In this document: one piece after another, positions 47,641-60,410 of the stretch | How positions within the stretch are numbered: the stretch's first letter is position 1 | How the letters are laid out: each line of letters opens with the position of its first letter | Origin: Prosapia bicincta | Lineage: Eukaryota > Arthropoda > Insecta > Hemiptera > Cercopidae | NCBI GenBank assembly: GCA_036971475.1 | Contig: JBAIZL010000003.1 | Span: 54,667,842 to 54,731,841, forward strand | DNA length: 64,000 bases | Direction of reading: 5' to 3' | The notes under the pieces: generated by a model | Told to the model about the DNA's origin: nothing | Database searches by the model: none | Seen by the model: the letters and a program-made list of their open reading frames with translations, nothing else | Made by a program: the position numbers and the translations under genes

Positions 47641-50600
47641 CTTACGAATCTCTAGTTATAGCTTAGGCAAATCTTTGCCTACATTATGAGCAGTTCACTA
47701 AGTACAGTTCTAGCAGTCCTCTAGTATCAAGGAGATCTCTAGCTACAGTTCTAACGAAACTCTAGTTATAGCTTAGGCAAATCTTTGCCTACATTATGAG
47801 CAGTTCACTAAGTACAGTTCTAGCAGTCCTCTAGTATCAAGGAGATCTCTAGCTACAGTTCTAACGAAACTCTAGTTATAGCTTAGGCAAATCTTTGCCT
47901 ACATTATGAGCAGTTCACTAAGTACAGTTCTAGCAGTCCTCTAGTATCAAGGAGATCTCTAGCTACAGTTCTAACGAAAATCTAGTTATCATTTAGGCAA
48001 ATCTTTGCCTATATTACGAGCAGTTCACTAAGTACAATTCGTGCAGTTCTCTAGTTACAGTTTCAAGGAAATTTCTTGCTAGAGTTCTAACAAAACTCTA
48101 GTTATAGCTTAGGCAAATCTTTGCCTACATTATGAGCAGTTCACTAAGTACAGTTCTAGCAGTCCTCTAGTATCAAGGAGATCTCTAGCTACAGTTCTAA
48201 CGAAACTCTAGTTATAGTTTAGGCAAATCTTTGCCTACATTACGAGCAGTTCACTAAGTACAATTCGTGCAGTTCTCTAGTTACAGTTTCAAGGAAATTT
48301 CTTGCTAGAGTTCTAATAAAACTCTAGTTATAGCTTAGGCAAATCTTTGCCTACATGACGAGCAGTTCACTAAGTACAATTCGTGCAGTTCTCTAGTTAC
48401 AGTTTCAAGGAAATTTCTTGCTAGAGTTCTAACAAAACTCTAGTTATAGCTTAGGCAAATCTTTGCCTACATTATGAGCAGTTCACTAAGTACAGTTCTA
48501 GCAGTCCTCTAGTATCAAGGAGATCTCTAGCTACAGTTCTAACGAAACTCTAGTTATAGTTTAGGCAAATCTTTGCCTACATTACGAGCAGTTCACTAAG
48601 TACAATTCGTGCAGTTCTCTAGTTACAGTTTCAAGGAAATTTCTTGCTAGAGTTCTAATAAAACTCTAGTTATAGCTTAGGCAAATCTTTGCCTACATTA
48701 TGAGCAGTTCACTAAGTACAGTTCTAGCAGTCCTCTAGTATCAAGGAGATCTCTAGCTACAGTTCTAACGAAACTCTAGTTATAGTTTAGGCAAATCTTT
48801 GCCTACATTATGAGCAGTTCACTAAGTACAATTCGTGCAGTTCTCTAGTTACAGTTTCAAGGAAATTTCTTGCTAGAGTTCTAACAAAACTCTAGTTATA
48901 GCTTAGGCAAATCTTTGCCTACATTATGAGCAGTTCACTAAGTACAGTTCTAGCAGTCCTCTAGTATCAAGGAGATCTCTAGCTACAGTTCTAACGAAAC
49001 TCTAGTTATAGTTTAGGCAAATCTTTGCCTACATTATGAGCAGTTCACTAAGTACAATTCGTGCAGTTCTCTAGTTACAGTATCAAGGAGATCTCTAGCT
49101 ACAGTTCTAACGAAACTCTAGTTATAGCTTAGGCAAATCTTTGCCTACATTATGAGCAGTTCACTAGGTACAGTTCTAGCAGTCCTCTAGTATCAAGGAG
49201 ATCTCTAGCTACAGTTCTAACGAAACTCTAGTTATAGCTTAGGCAAATCTTTGCCTACATGACGAGCAGTTCACTAAGTACAATTCGTGCAGTTCTCTAG
49301 TTACAGTTTCAAGGAAATTTCTTGCTAGAGTTCTAACAAAACTCTAGTTATAGCTTAGGCAAATCTTTGCCTACATTATGAGCAGTTCACTAAGTACAAT
49401 TCGTGCAGTTCTCTAGTTACAGTTTCAAGGAAATTTCTTGCTAGAGTTCTAACAAAACTCTAGTTATAGCTTAGGCAAATCTTTGCCTACATGACGAGCA
49501 GTTCACTAAGTACAATTCGTGCAGTTCTCTAGTTACAGTTTCAAGGAAATTTCTTGCTAGAGTTCTAACAAAACTCTAGTTATAGCTTAGGCAAATCTTT
49601 GCCTACATTATGAGCAGTTCACTAAGTACAGTTCTAGCAGTCCTCTAGTATCAAGGAGATCTCTAGCTACAGTTCTAACGAAACTCTAGTTATAGTTTAG
49701 GCAAATCTTTGCCTACATGACGAGCAGTTCACTAAGTACAGTTCTAGCAGTCCTCTAGTATCAAGGAGATCTCTAGCTACAGTTCTAACGAAACTCTAGT
49801 TATAGCTTAGGCAAATCTTTGCCTACATTATGAGCAGTTCACTAAGTACAGTTCTAGCAGTCCTCTAGTATCAAGGAGATCTCTAGCTACAGTTCTAACG
49901 AAACTCTAGTTATAGCTTAGGCAAATCTTTGCCTACATTATGAGCAGTTCACTAAGTACAGTTCTAGCAGTCCTCTAGTATCAAGGAGATCTCTAGCTAC
50001 AGTTCTAACGAAACTCTAGTTATAGTTTAGGCAAATCTTTGCCTACATTATGAGCAGTTCACTAAGTACAATTCGTGCAGTTCTCTAGTTACAGTTTCAA
50101 GGAAATTTCTTGCTAGAGTTCTAACAAAACTCTAGTTATAGCTTAGGCAAATCTTTGCCTACATTATGAGCAGTTCACTAAGTACAGTTCTAGCAGTCCT
50201 CTAGTATCAAGGAGATCTCTAGCTACAGTTCTAACGAAACTCTAGTTATAGCTTAGGCAAATCTTTGCCTACATTATGAGCAGTTCACTAAGTACAGTTC
50301 TAGCAGTCCTCTAGTATCAAGGAGATCTCTAGCTACAGTTCTAACGAAACTCTAGTTATAGCTTAGGCAAATCTTTGCCTACATGACGAGCAGTTCACTA
50401 AGTACAATTCGTGCAGTTCTCTAGTTACAGTTTCAAGGAAATTTCTTGCTAGAGTTCTAACAAAACTCTAGTTATAGCTTAGGCAAATCTTTGCCTACAT
50501 TATGAGCAGTTCACTAAGTACAATTCGTGCAGTTCTCTAGTTACAGTTTCAAGAAAATTTCTTGCTAGAGTTCTAACAAAACTCTAGTTATAGCTTAGGC

Positions 50601-53600
50601 AAATCTTTGCCTACATTATGAGCAGTTCACTAAGTACAGTTCTAGCAGTCCTCTAGTATCAAGGAGATCTCTAGCTACAGTTCTAACGAAACTCTAGTTA
50701 TAGCTTAGGCAAATCTTTGCCTACATTATGAGCAGTTCACTAAGTACAGTTCTAGCAGTCCTCTAGTATCAAGGAGATCTCTAGCTACAGTTCTAACGAA
50801 ACTCTAGTTATAGCTTAGGCAAATCTTTGCCTACATGACGAGCAGTTCACTAAGTACAATTCGTGCAGTTCTCTAGTTACAGTTTCAAGGAAATTTCTTG
50901 CTAGAGTTCTAACAAAACTCTAGTTATAGCTTAGGCAAATCTTTGCCTACATTATGAGCAGTTCACTAAGTACAATTCGTGCAGTTCTCTAGTTACAGTT
51001 TCAAGAAAATTTCTTGCTAGAGTTCTAACAAAACTCTAGTTATAGCTTAGGCAAATCTTTGCCTACATTATGAGCAGTTCACTAAGTACAGTTCTAGCAG
51101 TCCTCTAGTATCAAGGAGATCTCTAGCTACAGTTCTAACGAAACTCTAGTTATAGCTTAGGCAAATCTTTGCCTACATTATGAGCAGTTCACTAAGTACA
51201 ATTCGTGCAGTTCTCTAGTTACAGTTTCAAGGAAATTTCTTGCTAGAGTTCTAACAAAACTCTAGTTATAGCTTAGGCAAATCTTTGCCTACATTATGAG
51301 CAGTTCACTAAGTACAGTTCTAGCAGTCCTCTAGTATCAAGGAGATCTCTAACTACAGTTTTAACGAAACTCTAGTTATAGTTTAGGCAAATCTTTGCCT
51401 ACATTATGAGCAGTTCACTAAGTACAATTAGTGCAGTTCTCTAGTTACAGTTTCAAGGAAATTTCTTGCTAGAGTTCTAACAAAACTCTAGTTATAGCTT
51501 AGGCAAATCTTTGCCTACATTATGAGCAGTTCACTAAGTACAGTTCTAGCAGTCCTCTAGTATCAAGGAGATCTCTAGCTACAGTTCTAACGAAACTCTA
51601 GTTATAGCTTAGGCAAATCTTTGCCTACATTATGAGCAGTTCACTAAGTACAGTTCTAGCAGTCCTCTAGTATCAAGGAGATCTCTAGCTACAGTTCTAA
51701 CGAAACTCTAGTTATAGCTTAGGCAAATCTTTGCCTACATGACGAGCAGTTCACTAAGTACAATTCGTGCAGTTCTCTAGTTACAGTTTCAAGGAAATTT
51801 CTTGCTAGAGTTCTAACAAAACTCTAGTTATAGCTTAGGCAAATCTTTGCCTACATTATGAGCAGTTCACTAAGTACAATTCGTGCAGTTCTCTAGTTAC
51901 AGTTTCAAGGAAATTTCTTGCTAGAGTTCTAACAAAACTCTAGTTATAGCTTAGGCAAATCTTTGCCTACATTATGAGCAGTTCACTAAGTACAATTCGT
52001 GCAGTTCTCTAGTTACAGTTTCAAGGAAATTTCTTGCTAGAGTTCTAACAAAACTCTAGTTATAGCTTAGGCAAATCTTTGCCTACATGACGAGCAGTTC
52101 ACTAAGTACAATTCGTGCAGTTCTCTAGTTACAGTTTCAAGGAAATTTCTTGCTAGAGTTCTAACAAAACTCTAGTTATAGCTTAGGCAAATCTTTGCCT
52201 ACATTATGAGCAGTTCACTAAGTACAGTTCTAGCAGTCCTCTAGTATCAAGGAGATCTCTAGCTACAGTTCTAACGAAACTCTAGTTATAGCTTAGGCAA
52301 ATCTTTGCCTACATGACGAGTAGTTCACTAAGTACAATTCGTGCAGTTCTCTAGTTACAGTTTCAAGGAAATTTCTTGCTAGAGTTCTAACAAAACTCTA
52401 GTTATAGCTTAGGCAAATCTTTGCCTACATTATGAGCAGTTCACTAAGTACAATTCGTGCAGTTCTCTAGTATCAAGGAGATCTCTAGCTACAGTTCTAA
52501 CGAAACTCTAGTTATAGCTTAGGCAAATCTTTGCCTACATTATGAGCAGTTCACTAAGTACAGTTCTAGCAGTCCTCTAGTATCAAGAAGATCTCTAGCT
52601 ACAGTTCTAACGAAACTCTAGTTATAGCTTAGGCAAATCTTTGCCTACATTATGAGCAGTTCACTAAGTACAGTTCTAGCAGTCCTCTAGTATCAAGGAG
52701 ATCTCTAGCTACAGTTCTAACGAAACTCTAGTTATAGCTTAGGCAAATCTTTGCCTACATTATGAGCAGTTCACTAAGTACAATTCGTGCAGTTCTCTAG
52801 TATCAAGGAGATCTCTAGCTACAGTTCTAACGAAACTCTAGTTATAGCTTAGGCAAATCTTTGCCTACATTATGAGCAGTTCACTAAGTACAGTTCTAGC
52901 AGTCCTCTAGTATCAAGGAGATCTCTAGCTACAGTTCTAACGAAACTCTAGTTATAGCTTAGGCAAATCTTTGCCTACATTATGAGCAGTTCACTAAGTA
53001 CAGTTCTAGCAGTCCTCTAGTATCAAGGAGATCTCTAGCTACAGTTCTAACGAAACTCTAGTTATAGTTTAGGCAAATCTTTGCCTACATTACGAGCAGT
53101 TCACTAAGTACAATTCGTGCAGTTCTCTAGTTACAGTTTCAAGGAAATTTCTTGCTAGAGTTCTAATAAAACTCTAGTTATAGCTTAGGCAAATCTTTGC
53201 CTACATTATGAGCAGTTCACTAAGTACAGTTCTAGCAGTCCTCTAGTATCAAGGAGATCTCTAGCTACAGTTCTAACGAAACTCTAGTTATAGTTTAGGC
53301 AAATCTTTGCCTACATTATGAGCAGTTCACTAAGTACAATTCGTGCAGTTCTCTAGTTACAGTTTCAAGGAAATTTCTTGCTAGAGTTCTAACAAAACTC
53401 TAGTTATAGCTTAGGCAAATCTTTGCCTACATTATGAGCAGTTCACTAAGTACAGTTCTAGCAGTCCTCTAGTATCAAGGAGATCTCTAGCTACAGTTCT
53501 AACGAAACTCTAGTTATAGTTTAGGCAAATCTTTGCCTACATTATGAGCAGTTCACTAAGTACAATTCGTGCAGTTCTCTAGTTACAGTATCAAGGAGAT

Positions 53601-56600
53601 CTCTAGCTACAGTTCTAACGACACTCTAGTTATAGCTTAGGCAAATCTTTGCCTACATTATGAGCAGTTCACTAGGTACAGTTCTAGCAGTCCTCTAGTA
53701 TCAAGGAGATCTCTAGCTACAGTTCTAACGAAACTCTAGTTATAGCTTAGGCAAATCTTTGCCTACATGACGAGCAGTTCACTAAGTACAATTCGTGCAG
53801 TTCTCTAGTTACAGTTTCAAGGAAATTTCTTGCTAGAGTTCTAACAAAACTCTAGTTATAGCTTAGGCAAATCTTTGCCTACATTATGAGCAGTTCACTA
53901 AGTACAATTCGTGCAGTACTCTAGTTACAGTTTCAAGGAAATTTCTTGCTAGAGTTCTAACAAAACTCTAGTTATAGCTTAGGCAAATCTTTGCCTACAT
54001 GACGAGCAGTTCACTAAGTACAATTCGTGCAGTTCTCTAGTTACAGTTTCAAGGAAATTTCTTGCTAGAGTTCTAACAAAACTCTAGTTATAGCTTAGGC
54101 AAATCTTTGCCTACATTATGAGCAGTTCACTAAGTACAGTTCTAGCAGTCCTCTAGTATCAAGGAGATCTCTAGCTACAGTTCTAACGAAACTCTAGTTA
54201 TAGTTTAGGCAAATCTTTGCCTACATGACGAGCAGTTCACTAAGTACAGTTCTAGCAGTCCTCTAGTATCAAGGAGATCTCTAGCTACAGTTCTAACGAA
54301 ACTCTAGTTATAGCTTAGGCAAATCTTTGCCTACATTATGAGCAGTTCACTAAGTACAGTTCTAGCAGTCCTCTAGTATCAAGGAGATCTCTAGCTACAG
54401 TTCTAACGAAACTCTAGTTATAGCTTAGGCAAATCTTTGCCTACATTATGAGCAGTTCACTAAGTACAGTTCTAGCAGTCCTCTAGTATCAAGGAGATCT
54501 CTAGCTACAGTTCTAACGAAACTCTAGTTATAGTTTAGGCAAATCTTTGCCTACATTATGAGCAGTTCACTAAGTACAATTCGTGCAGTTCTCTAGTTAC
54601 AGTTTCAAGGAAATTTCTTGCTAGAGTTCTAACAAAACTCTAGTTATAGCTTAGGCAAATCTTTGCCTACATTATGAGCAGTTCACTAAGTACAGTTCTA
54701 GCAGTCCTCTAGTATCAAGGAGATCTCTAGCTACACTTCTAACGAAACTCTAGTTATAGCTTAGGCAAATCTTTGCCTACATGACGAGCAGTTCACTAAG
54801 TACAATTCGTGCAGTTCTCTAGTTACAGTTTCAAGGAAATTTCTTGCTAGAGTTCTAACAAAACTCTAGTTATAGCTTAGGCAAATCTTTGCCTACATTA
54901 TGAGCAGTTCACTAAGTACAATTCGTGCAGTTCTCTAGTTACAGTTTCAAGAAAATTTCTTGCTAGAGTTCTAACAAAACTCTAGTTATAGCTTAGGCAA
55001 ATCTTTGCCTACATTATGAGCAGTTCACTAAGTACAGTTCTAGCAGTCCTCTAGTATCAAGGAGATCTCTAGCTACAGTTCTAACGAAACTCTAGTTATA
55101 GCTTAGGCAAATCTTTGCCTACATTATGAGCAGTTCACTAAGTACAATTCGTGCAGTTCTCTAGTTACAGTTTCAAGGAAATTTCTTGCTAGAGTTCTAA
55201 CAAAACTCTAGTTATAGCTTAGGCAAATCTTTGCCTACATTATGAGCAGTTCACTAAGTACAGTTCTAGCAGTCCTCTAGTATCAAGGAGATCTCTAGCT
55301 ACAGTTCTAACGAAACTCTAGTTATAGCTTAGGCAAATCTTTGCCTACATTATGAGCAGTTCACTAAGTACAGTTCTAGCAGTCCTCTAGTATCAAGGAG
55401 ATCTCTAACTACAGTTCTAACGAAACTCTAGTTATAGTTTAGGCAAATCTTTGCCTACATTATGAGCAGTTCACTAAGTACAATTCGTGCAGTTCTCTAG
55501 TTACAGTTTCAAGGAAATTTCTTGCTAGAGTTCTAACAAAACTCTAGTTATAGCTTAGGCAAATCTTTGCCTACATTATGAGCAGTTCACTAAGTACAGT
55601 TCTAGCAGTCCTCTAGTATCAAGGAGATCTCTAGCTACAGTTCTAACGAAACTCTAGTTATAGCTTAGGCAAATCTTTGCCTACATTATGAGCAGTTCAC
55701 TAAGTACAGTTCTAGCAGTCCTCTAGTATCAAGGAGATCTCTAGCTACAGTTCTAACGAAACTCTAGTTATAGCTTAGGCAAATCTTTGCCTACATGACG
55801 AGCAGTTCACTAAGTACAATTCGTGCAGTTCTCTAGTTACAGTTTCAAGGAAATTTCTTGCTAGAGTTCTAACAAAACTCTAGTTATAGCTTAGGCAAAT
55901 CTTTGCCTACATTATGAGCAGTTCACTAAGTACAATTCGTGCAGTTCTCTAGTTACAGTTTCAAGGAAATTTCTTGCTAGAGTTCTAACAAAACTCTAGT
56001 TATAGCTTAGGCAAATCTTTGCCTACATTATGAGCAGTTCACTAAGTACAATTCGTGCAGTTCTCTAGTTACAGTTTCAAGGAAATTTCTTGCTAGAGTT
56101 CTAACAAAACTCTAGTTATAGCTTAGGCAAATCTTTGCCTACATGACGAGCAGTTCACTAAGTACAATTCGTGCAGTTCTCTAGTTACAGTTTCAAGGAA
56201 ATTTCTTGCTAGAGTTCTAACAAAACTCTAGTTATAGCTTAGGCAAATCTTTGCCTACATTATGAGCAGTTCACTAAGTACAGTTCTAGCAGTCCTCTAG
56301 TATCAAGGAGATCTCTAGCTACAGTTCTAACGAAACTCTAGTTATAGCTTAGGCAAATCTTTGCCTACATGACGAGTAGTTCACTAAGTACAATTCGTGC
56401 AGTTCTCTAGTTACAGTTTCAAGGAAATTTCTTGCTAGAGTTCTAACAAAACTCTAGTTATAGCTTAGGCAAATCTTTGCCTACATTATGAGCAGTTCAC
56501 TAAGTACAATTCGTGCAGTTCTCTAGTATCAAGGAGATCTCTAGCTACAGTTCTAACGAAACTCTAGTTATAGCTTAGGCAAATCTTTGCCTACATTATG

Positions 56601-57720
56601 AGCAGTTCACTAAGTACAGTTCTAGCAGTCCTCTAGTATCAAGGAGATCTCTAGCTACAGTTCTAACGAAACTCTAGTTATAGCTTAGGCAAATCTTTGC
56701 CTACATTATGAGCAGTTCACTAAGTACAGTTCTAGCAGTCCTCTAGTATCAAGGAGATCTCTAGCTACAGTTCTAACGAAACTCTAGTTATAGCTTAGGC
56801 AAATCTTTGCCTACATTATGAGCAGTTCACTAAGTACAATTCGTGCAGTTCTCTAGTATCAAGGAGATCTCTAGCTACAGTTCTAACGAAACTCTAGTTA
56901 TAGCTTAGGCAAATCTTTGCCTACATTATGAGCAGTTCACTAAGTACAGTTCTAGCAGTCCTCTAGTATCAAGGAGATCTCTAGCTACAGTTCTAACGAA
57001 ACTCTAGTTATAGCTTAGGCAAATCTTTGCCTACATTATGAGCAGTTCACTAAGTACAGTTCTAGCAGTCCTCTAGTATCAAGGAGATCTCTAGCTACAG
57101 TTCTAACGAAACTCTAGTTATAGCTTAGGCAAATCTTTGCCTACATGACGAGCAGTTCACTAAGTACAATTCGTGCAGTTCTCTAGTTACAGTTTCAAGG
57201 AAATTTCTTGCTAGAGTTCTAACAAAACTCTAGTTATAGCTTAGGCAAATCTTTGCCTACATTATGAGCAGTTCACTAAGTACAATTCGTGCAGTTCTCT
57301 AGTTACAGTTTCAAGGAAATTTCTTGCTAGAGTTCTAACAAAACTCTAGTTATAGCTTAGGCAAATCTTTGCCTACATGACGAGCAGTTCACTAAGTACA
57401 ATTCGTGCAGTTCTCTAGTTACAGTTTCAAGGAAATTTCTTGCTAGAGTTCTAACAAAACTCTAGTTATAGCTTAGGCAAATCTTTGCCTACATTATGAG
57501 CAGTTCACTAAGTACAGTTCTAGCAGTCCTCTAGTATCAAGGAGATCTCTAGCTACAGTTCTAACGAAACTCTAGTTATAGTTTAGGCAAATCTTTGCCT
57601 ACATTATGAGCAGTTCACTAAGTACAGTTCTAGCAGTCCTCTAGTATCAAGGAGATCTCTAGCTACAGTTCTAACGAAACTCTAGTTATAGTTTAGGCAA
57701 ATCTTTGCCTACATTACGAG
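47641..57720. repeat. Satellite array 4, 110/116-bp higher-order unit, ~90 copies
   Basis: The landmark GCTTAGGCAAATCTTTGCCT recurs every 110 bp (47,661, 47,771, 47,881) in type A units (CTCTAGTATCAAGGAGATCT). In type B units, with CTAGTTACAGTTTCAAGGAA, the spacing is 116 bp. Each unit holds five ~23-bp monomers of the CTACAGTTCTAACGAA / GAGCAGTTCACTAAGTACA kind. A and B types are mixed in recurring runs. Copies are almost identical over 10 kb, so homogenisation is recent. Confidence 0.96.
48470..57100. repeat. ~4.5-kb tandem duplication within array 4
   Basis: Rare variants recur in the same order. CACTAGGTACAG at 49,162 returns at 53,670 and CTAGTTACAGTATCAAGG at 49,071 returns at 53,579, both at offset 4,508. 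Further right, GACGAGTAGTTC (52,315 and 56,371) and TCTAACTACAG (51,347 and 55,403) are offset by 4,056. The 452-bp difference equals the spacing of two TTTCAAGAAAATTTC variants in the first copy (50,551 and 51,003), of which the second copy has one. The second copy is therefore shorter by one four-unit block. Confidence 0.8.
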
Positions 57721-60410
57721 AAGTTCTCTAAGTACAGTTCTAGCAGTCCTCTAACTATAGTTTCAAGGAGATCTCTAGATACAGTTATAACAAATTTCTA
57801 GTTTATGCATCTCTGCCTACATTACGAGCAGTTCACTAAGTACAGTTGGAGCAGACATCTAGTTACAGTTTGAGCAGTACTCTAGTAGTTACAAGCAGTT
57901 CTCTAACTACAGTTTCAAAGAGATCCCTAGCTACAGTTTTAACGAATCTCCAGTTACAGTTTAGGCAAATCTTCGCCTATATTACGAGCCGTTCACTAAG
58001 TACAATTGGTGCAGATGTCTAGTTACATATCGAGCAGTTCTTCGGCTACAGTTCAATCAATTCTCTGTAATAGTACGAGCAGCACTCTGAGCAAACTTAA
58101 AACAATTCCTTGCTATAGATCAAGCAAATCTGTGCCCACATTACGAGCCGTGATCTAGCTACAGTACGATACGTTCTCTGGCTACAGTTTCAAGGAAATC
58201 CCTAGCTACAGTTCTAACAATTCCCTAGCTATAATTTAAGCAAAGATCAGCCTACATTACGTGCATAGCACTACAGTTCAAGCAGTTCTCGGGTTACGGG
58301 TTGAGCAGTTCACTAGCTACGGTTTTAATGGATCTCTAGCCACAGTTATAACAATTCTCCAGCTTCTTTTTTGAATCTAATCACTCCCTACATTACGAGC
58401 AGTGCTCCAGCTCAAGAAGTTCTCTGGTTACAGATCGAGCAGTGATTATGCTACAGTTAGAACATTTCTCAGGCTACAGTTTCAAGGAGAAATCTAACTA
58501 CAATCCTAACAATTCTCTAGTTTTGTTCAAGCGATTCTTTCCCGACATTACGAGCAGTGCTCTAGCTATATTTCGAGCAGTTATTTGGCTACAGTTTTAA
58601 GGAGACATCTAGCTACAGTTATAACAATTTTCTAGCTATAGTTCAAAACAATTATCGATCTACATTACGAGCAATGCTCTAGCTACAGTTCGAGTAATGT
58701 TGTAACGACAGTTCGCGCAGTTCTCTGGCCACAGTTTCAAGGAGATCTCTAGCTACAGTTCTAACAATAACCTTAGCTATAGTAAGCAAATCTCTACCCA
58801 CAGTCCGAGCAGTTCTCTGGATACAATAAGAACAGTTCTCAAGCTACAGTAAAAACTGTTTACTGCCAACAGTTAGAATTTTTCTTTCCACAGTTCTATA
58901 GATACTGTTCAGTTTCAACAAATATCCGGATACAGTTCGTGCAATTCTCTGACTCAAGTTAACGCAGTGCTCTGCCTACGGTTCATACAAATCAACTGGC
59001 GACAGTCCAGGCAGTTTCCTGGATACAACTCGAGCAGTTCTCTTACTACAATTCGAGCAGATCTCTGGCCTGAGTTTAAGCAGTTCTCTAGATACAGTTC
59101 GGGCAGTTCTCAGTCTACAGATCTAGCTGTTATCTGGCTACAAATCGAGCAGTACTCGGGTTACAATTTAAGCCGTTCTTTCCCTACAGTTCAATTAGTT
59201 CCTTTTTACAGATGTAACCATTCTCTAACTGGAATCACGCAAACCTATGAATACATTTCGAGCAGTTGTCTGACTACGGTATGGGCAGTTTTCTAGCTAC
59301 AGTTCAAGCAGTTTTTTAGTTATGGTTCGGACAGTTACCTGACTACAGTTAAGGTAGTTCTCAGGATACAGTTCGAGCAGTTATTTATGAACCACTGTTT
59401 ATGTAGTTCCCTATTGACGATTCTAACAGTTATCAAGCTACGGTTCAAGCTTAGTTATAGCCTAATCAAGCTATTCTATAGCTATAGTTCAAGCAAATCT
59501 CAGTCTACATTACGAGCAGTGCTCTTGCTACAGTTCGAGCAGTTTTCTAGCCACAGGTTCAAGGAGATCTCTAGCTACAGGTCTAACAATTCTCTAGCTA
59601 TAGTTCAAGCAAATCTTTTCCTACATTAAAAATACTGTTCTAGCTACAGTTTGAGCAACGCTCTGGAAAGTGTTCTAGCTGTTTTCTTGGTATAGTTTCA
59701 AAGAGATCTCTAGCTACACTTCTAACAATGCTCTAGCTACAGTTCAAGTAAATCTCAAACTACATTACGAGCAGAACATTAGCTACAGTTCTGGCCGTCC
59801 TCTGTCTGCAATTCGAGCAGTTCTCTGGTTGCAGTTTTAAAGAGATCTCTAGCTACAGTTCGAAAAACTGTCTAGATATAATTCAAGGAAATATCTGCAT
59901 TTATTACGAGCAGAGCTTAAGCTACAGTTCGAGCAGATGCTTAGTAAACATCTTAGGCAGATGCTTAGGCAGCATCTTAGGCAGATGCTTAGGCAGCATC
60001 TTAGGCAGATGCTTAGGCAGCATCTTAGGCAGATGCTTAGGCAGCATCTTAGGCAGATGCTTAGGCAGCATCATAGGCAGATGCTTAGGCAGTTCGAGCA
60101 GTTCTCTGACTATTGTTGCAAGCAGATATCTAGCTAGAGCTCTACCTAACTGTAGCTGGAACTATCTATTAAATTTCTGTAATACGATCTGTGCTATAGC
60201 TTCATTTCGACCAGTTCTCTGGCTACAGTTCGAGCAGTTCCTCGGCAATAGTTCAAGCATTTTAAATGCCAGTGTTCAACCATTTCCCTAGCTACAGTTC
60301 GAATACTTCTCTAGCTACAGCCCATGCAAATCTCCTAGTACAGTTTAAGCAGTTCTTTTGCTACAGCTCGAAAACGTGTTTCGTTACAAATCAAGACGTT
60401 CCTTGGCTTG
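57721..60410. repeat. Satellite array 4, degenerate right edge
   Basis: The ~23-bp monomer (CTACAGTT(C)GAGCAGTTCTC) continues with much variation and no constant higher-order period. GAGATCTCTAGCTACAGTTC and CATTACGAGCAGTGCTCTAG recur irregularly. Open frames at 58,967 and 59,387 are read-through of this repeat and not genes. Confidence 0.85.
59941..60092. repeat. 24-bp minisatellite (two 12-bp halves), ~6 copies
   Basis: CTTAGGCAGATG and CTTAGGCAGCAT alternate, giving a 24-bp period over about 150 bp. Because 24 is divisible by three it reads as an in-frame LRQMLRQH repeat, an accident of length. It is nested in the degenerate 23-bp zone. Confidence 0.95.
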
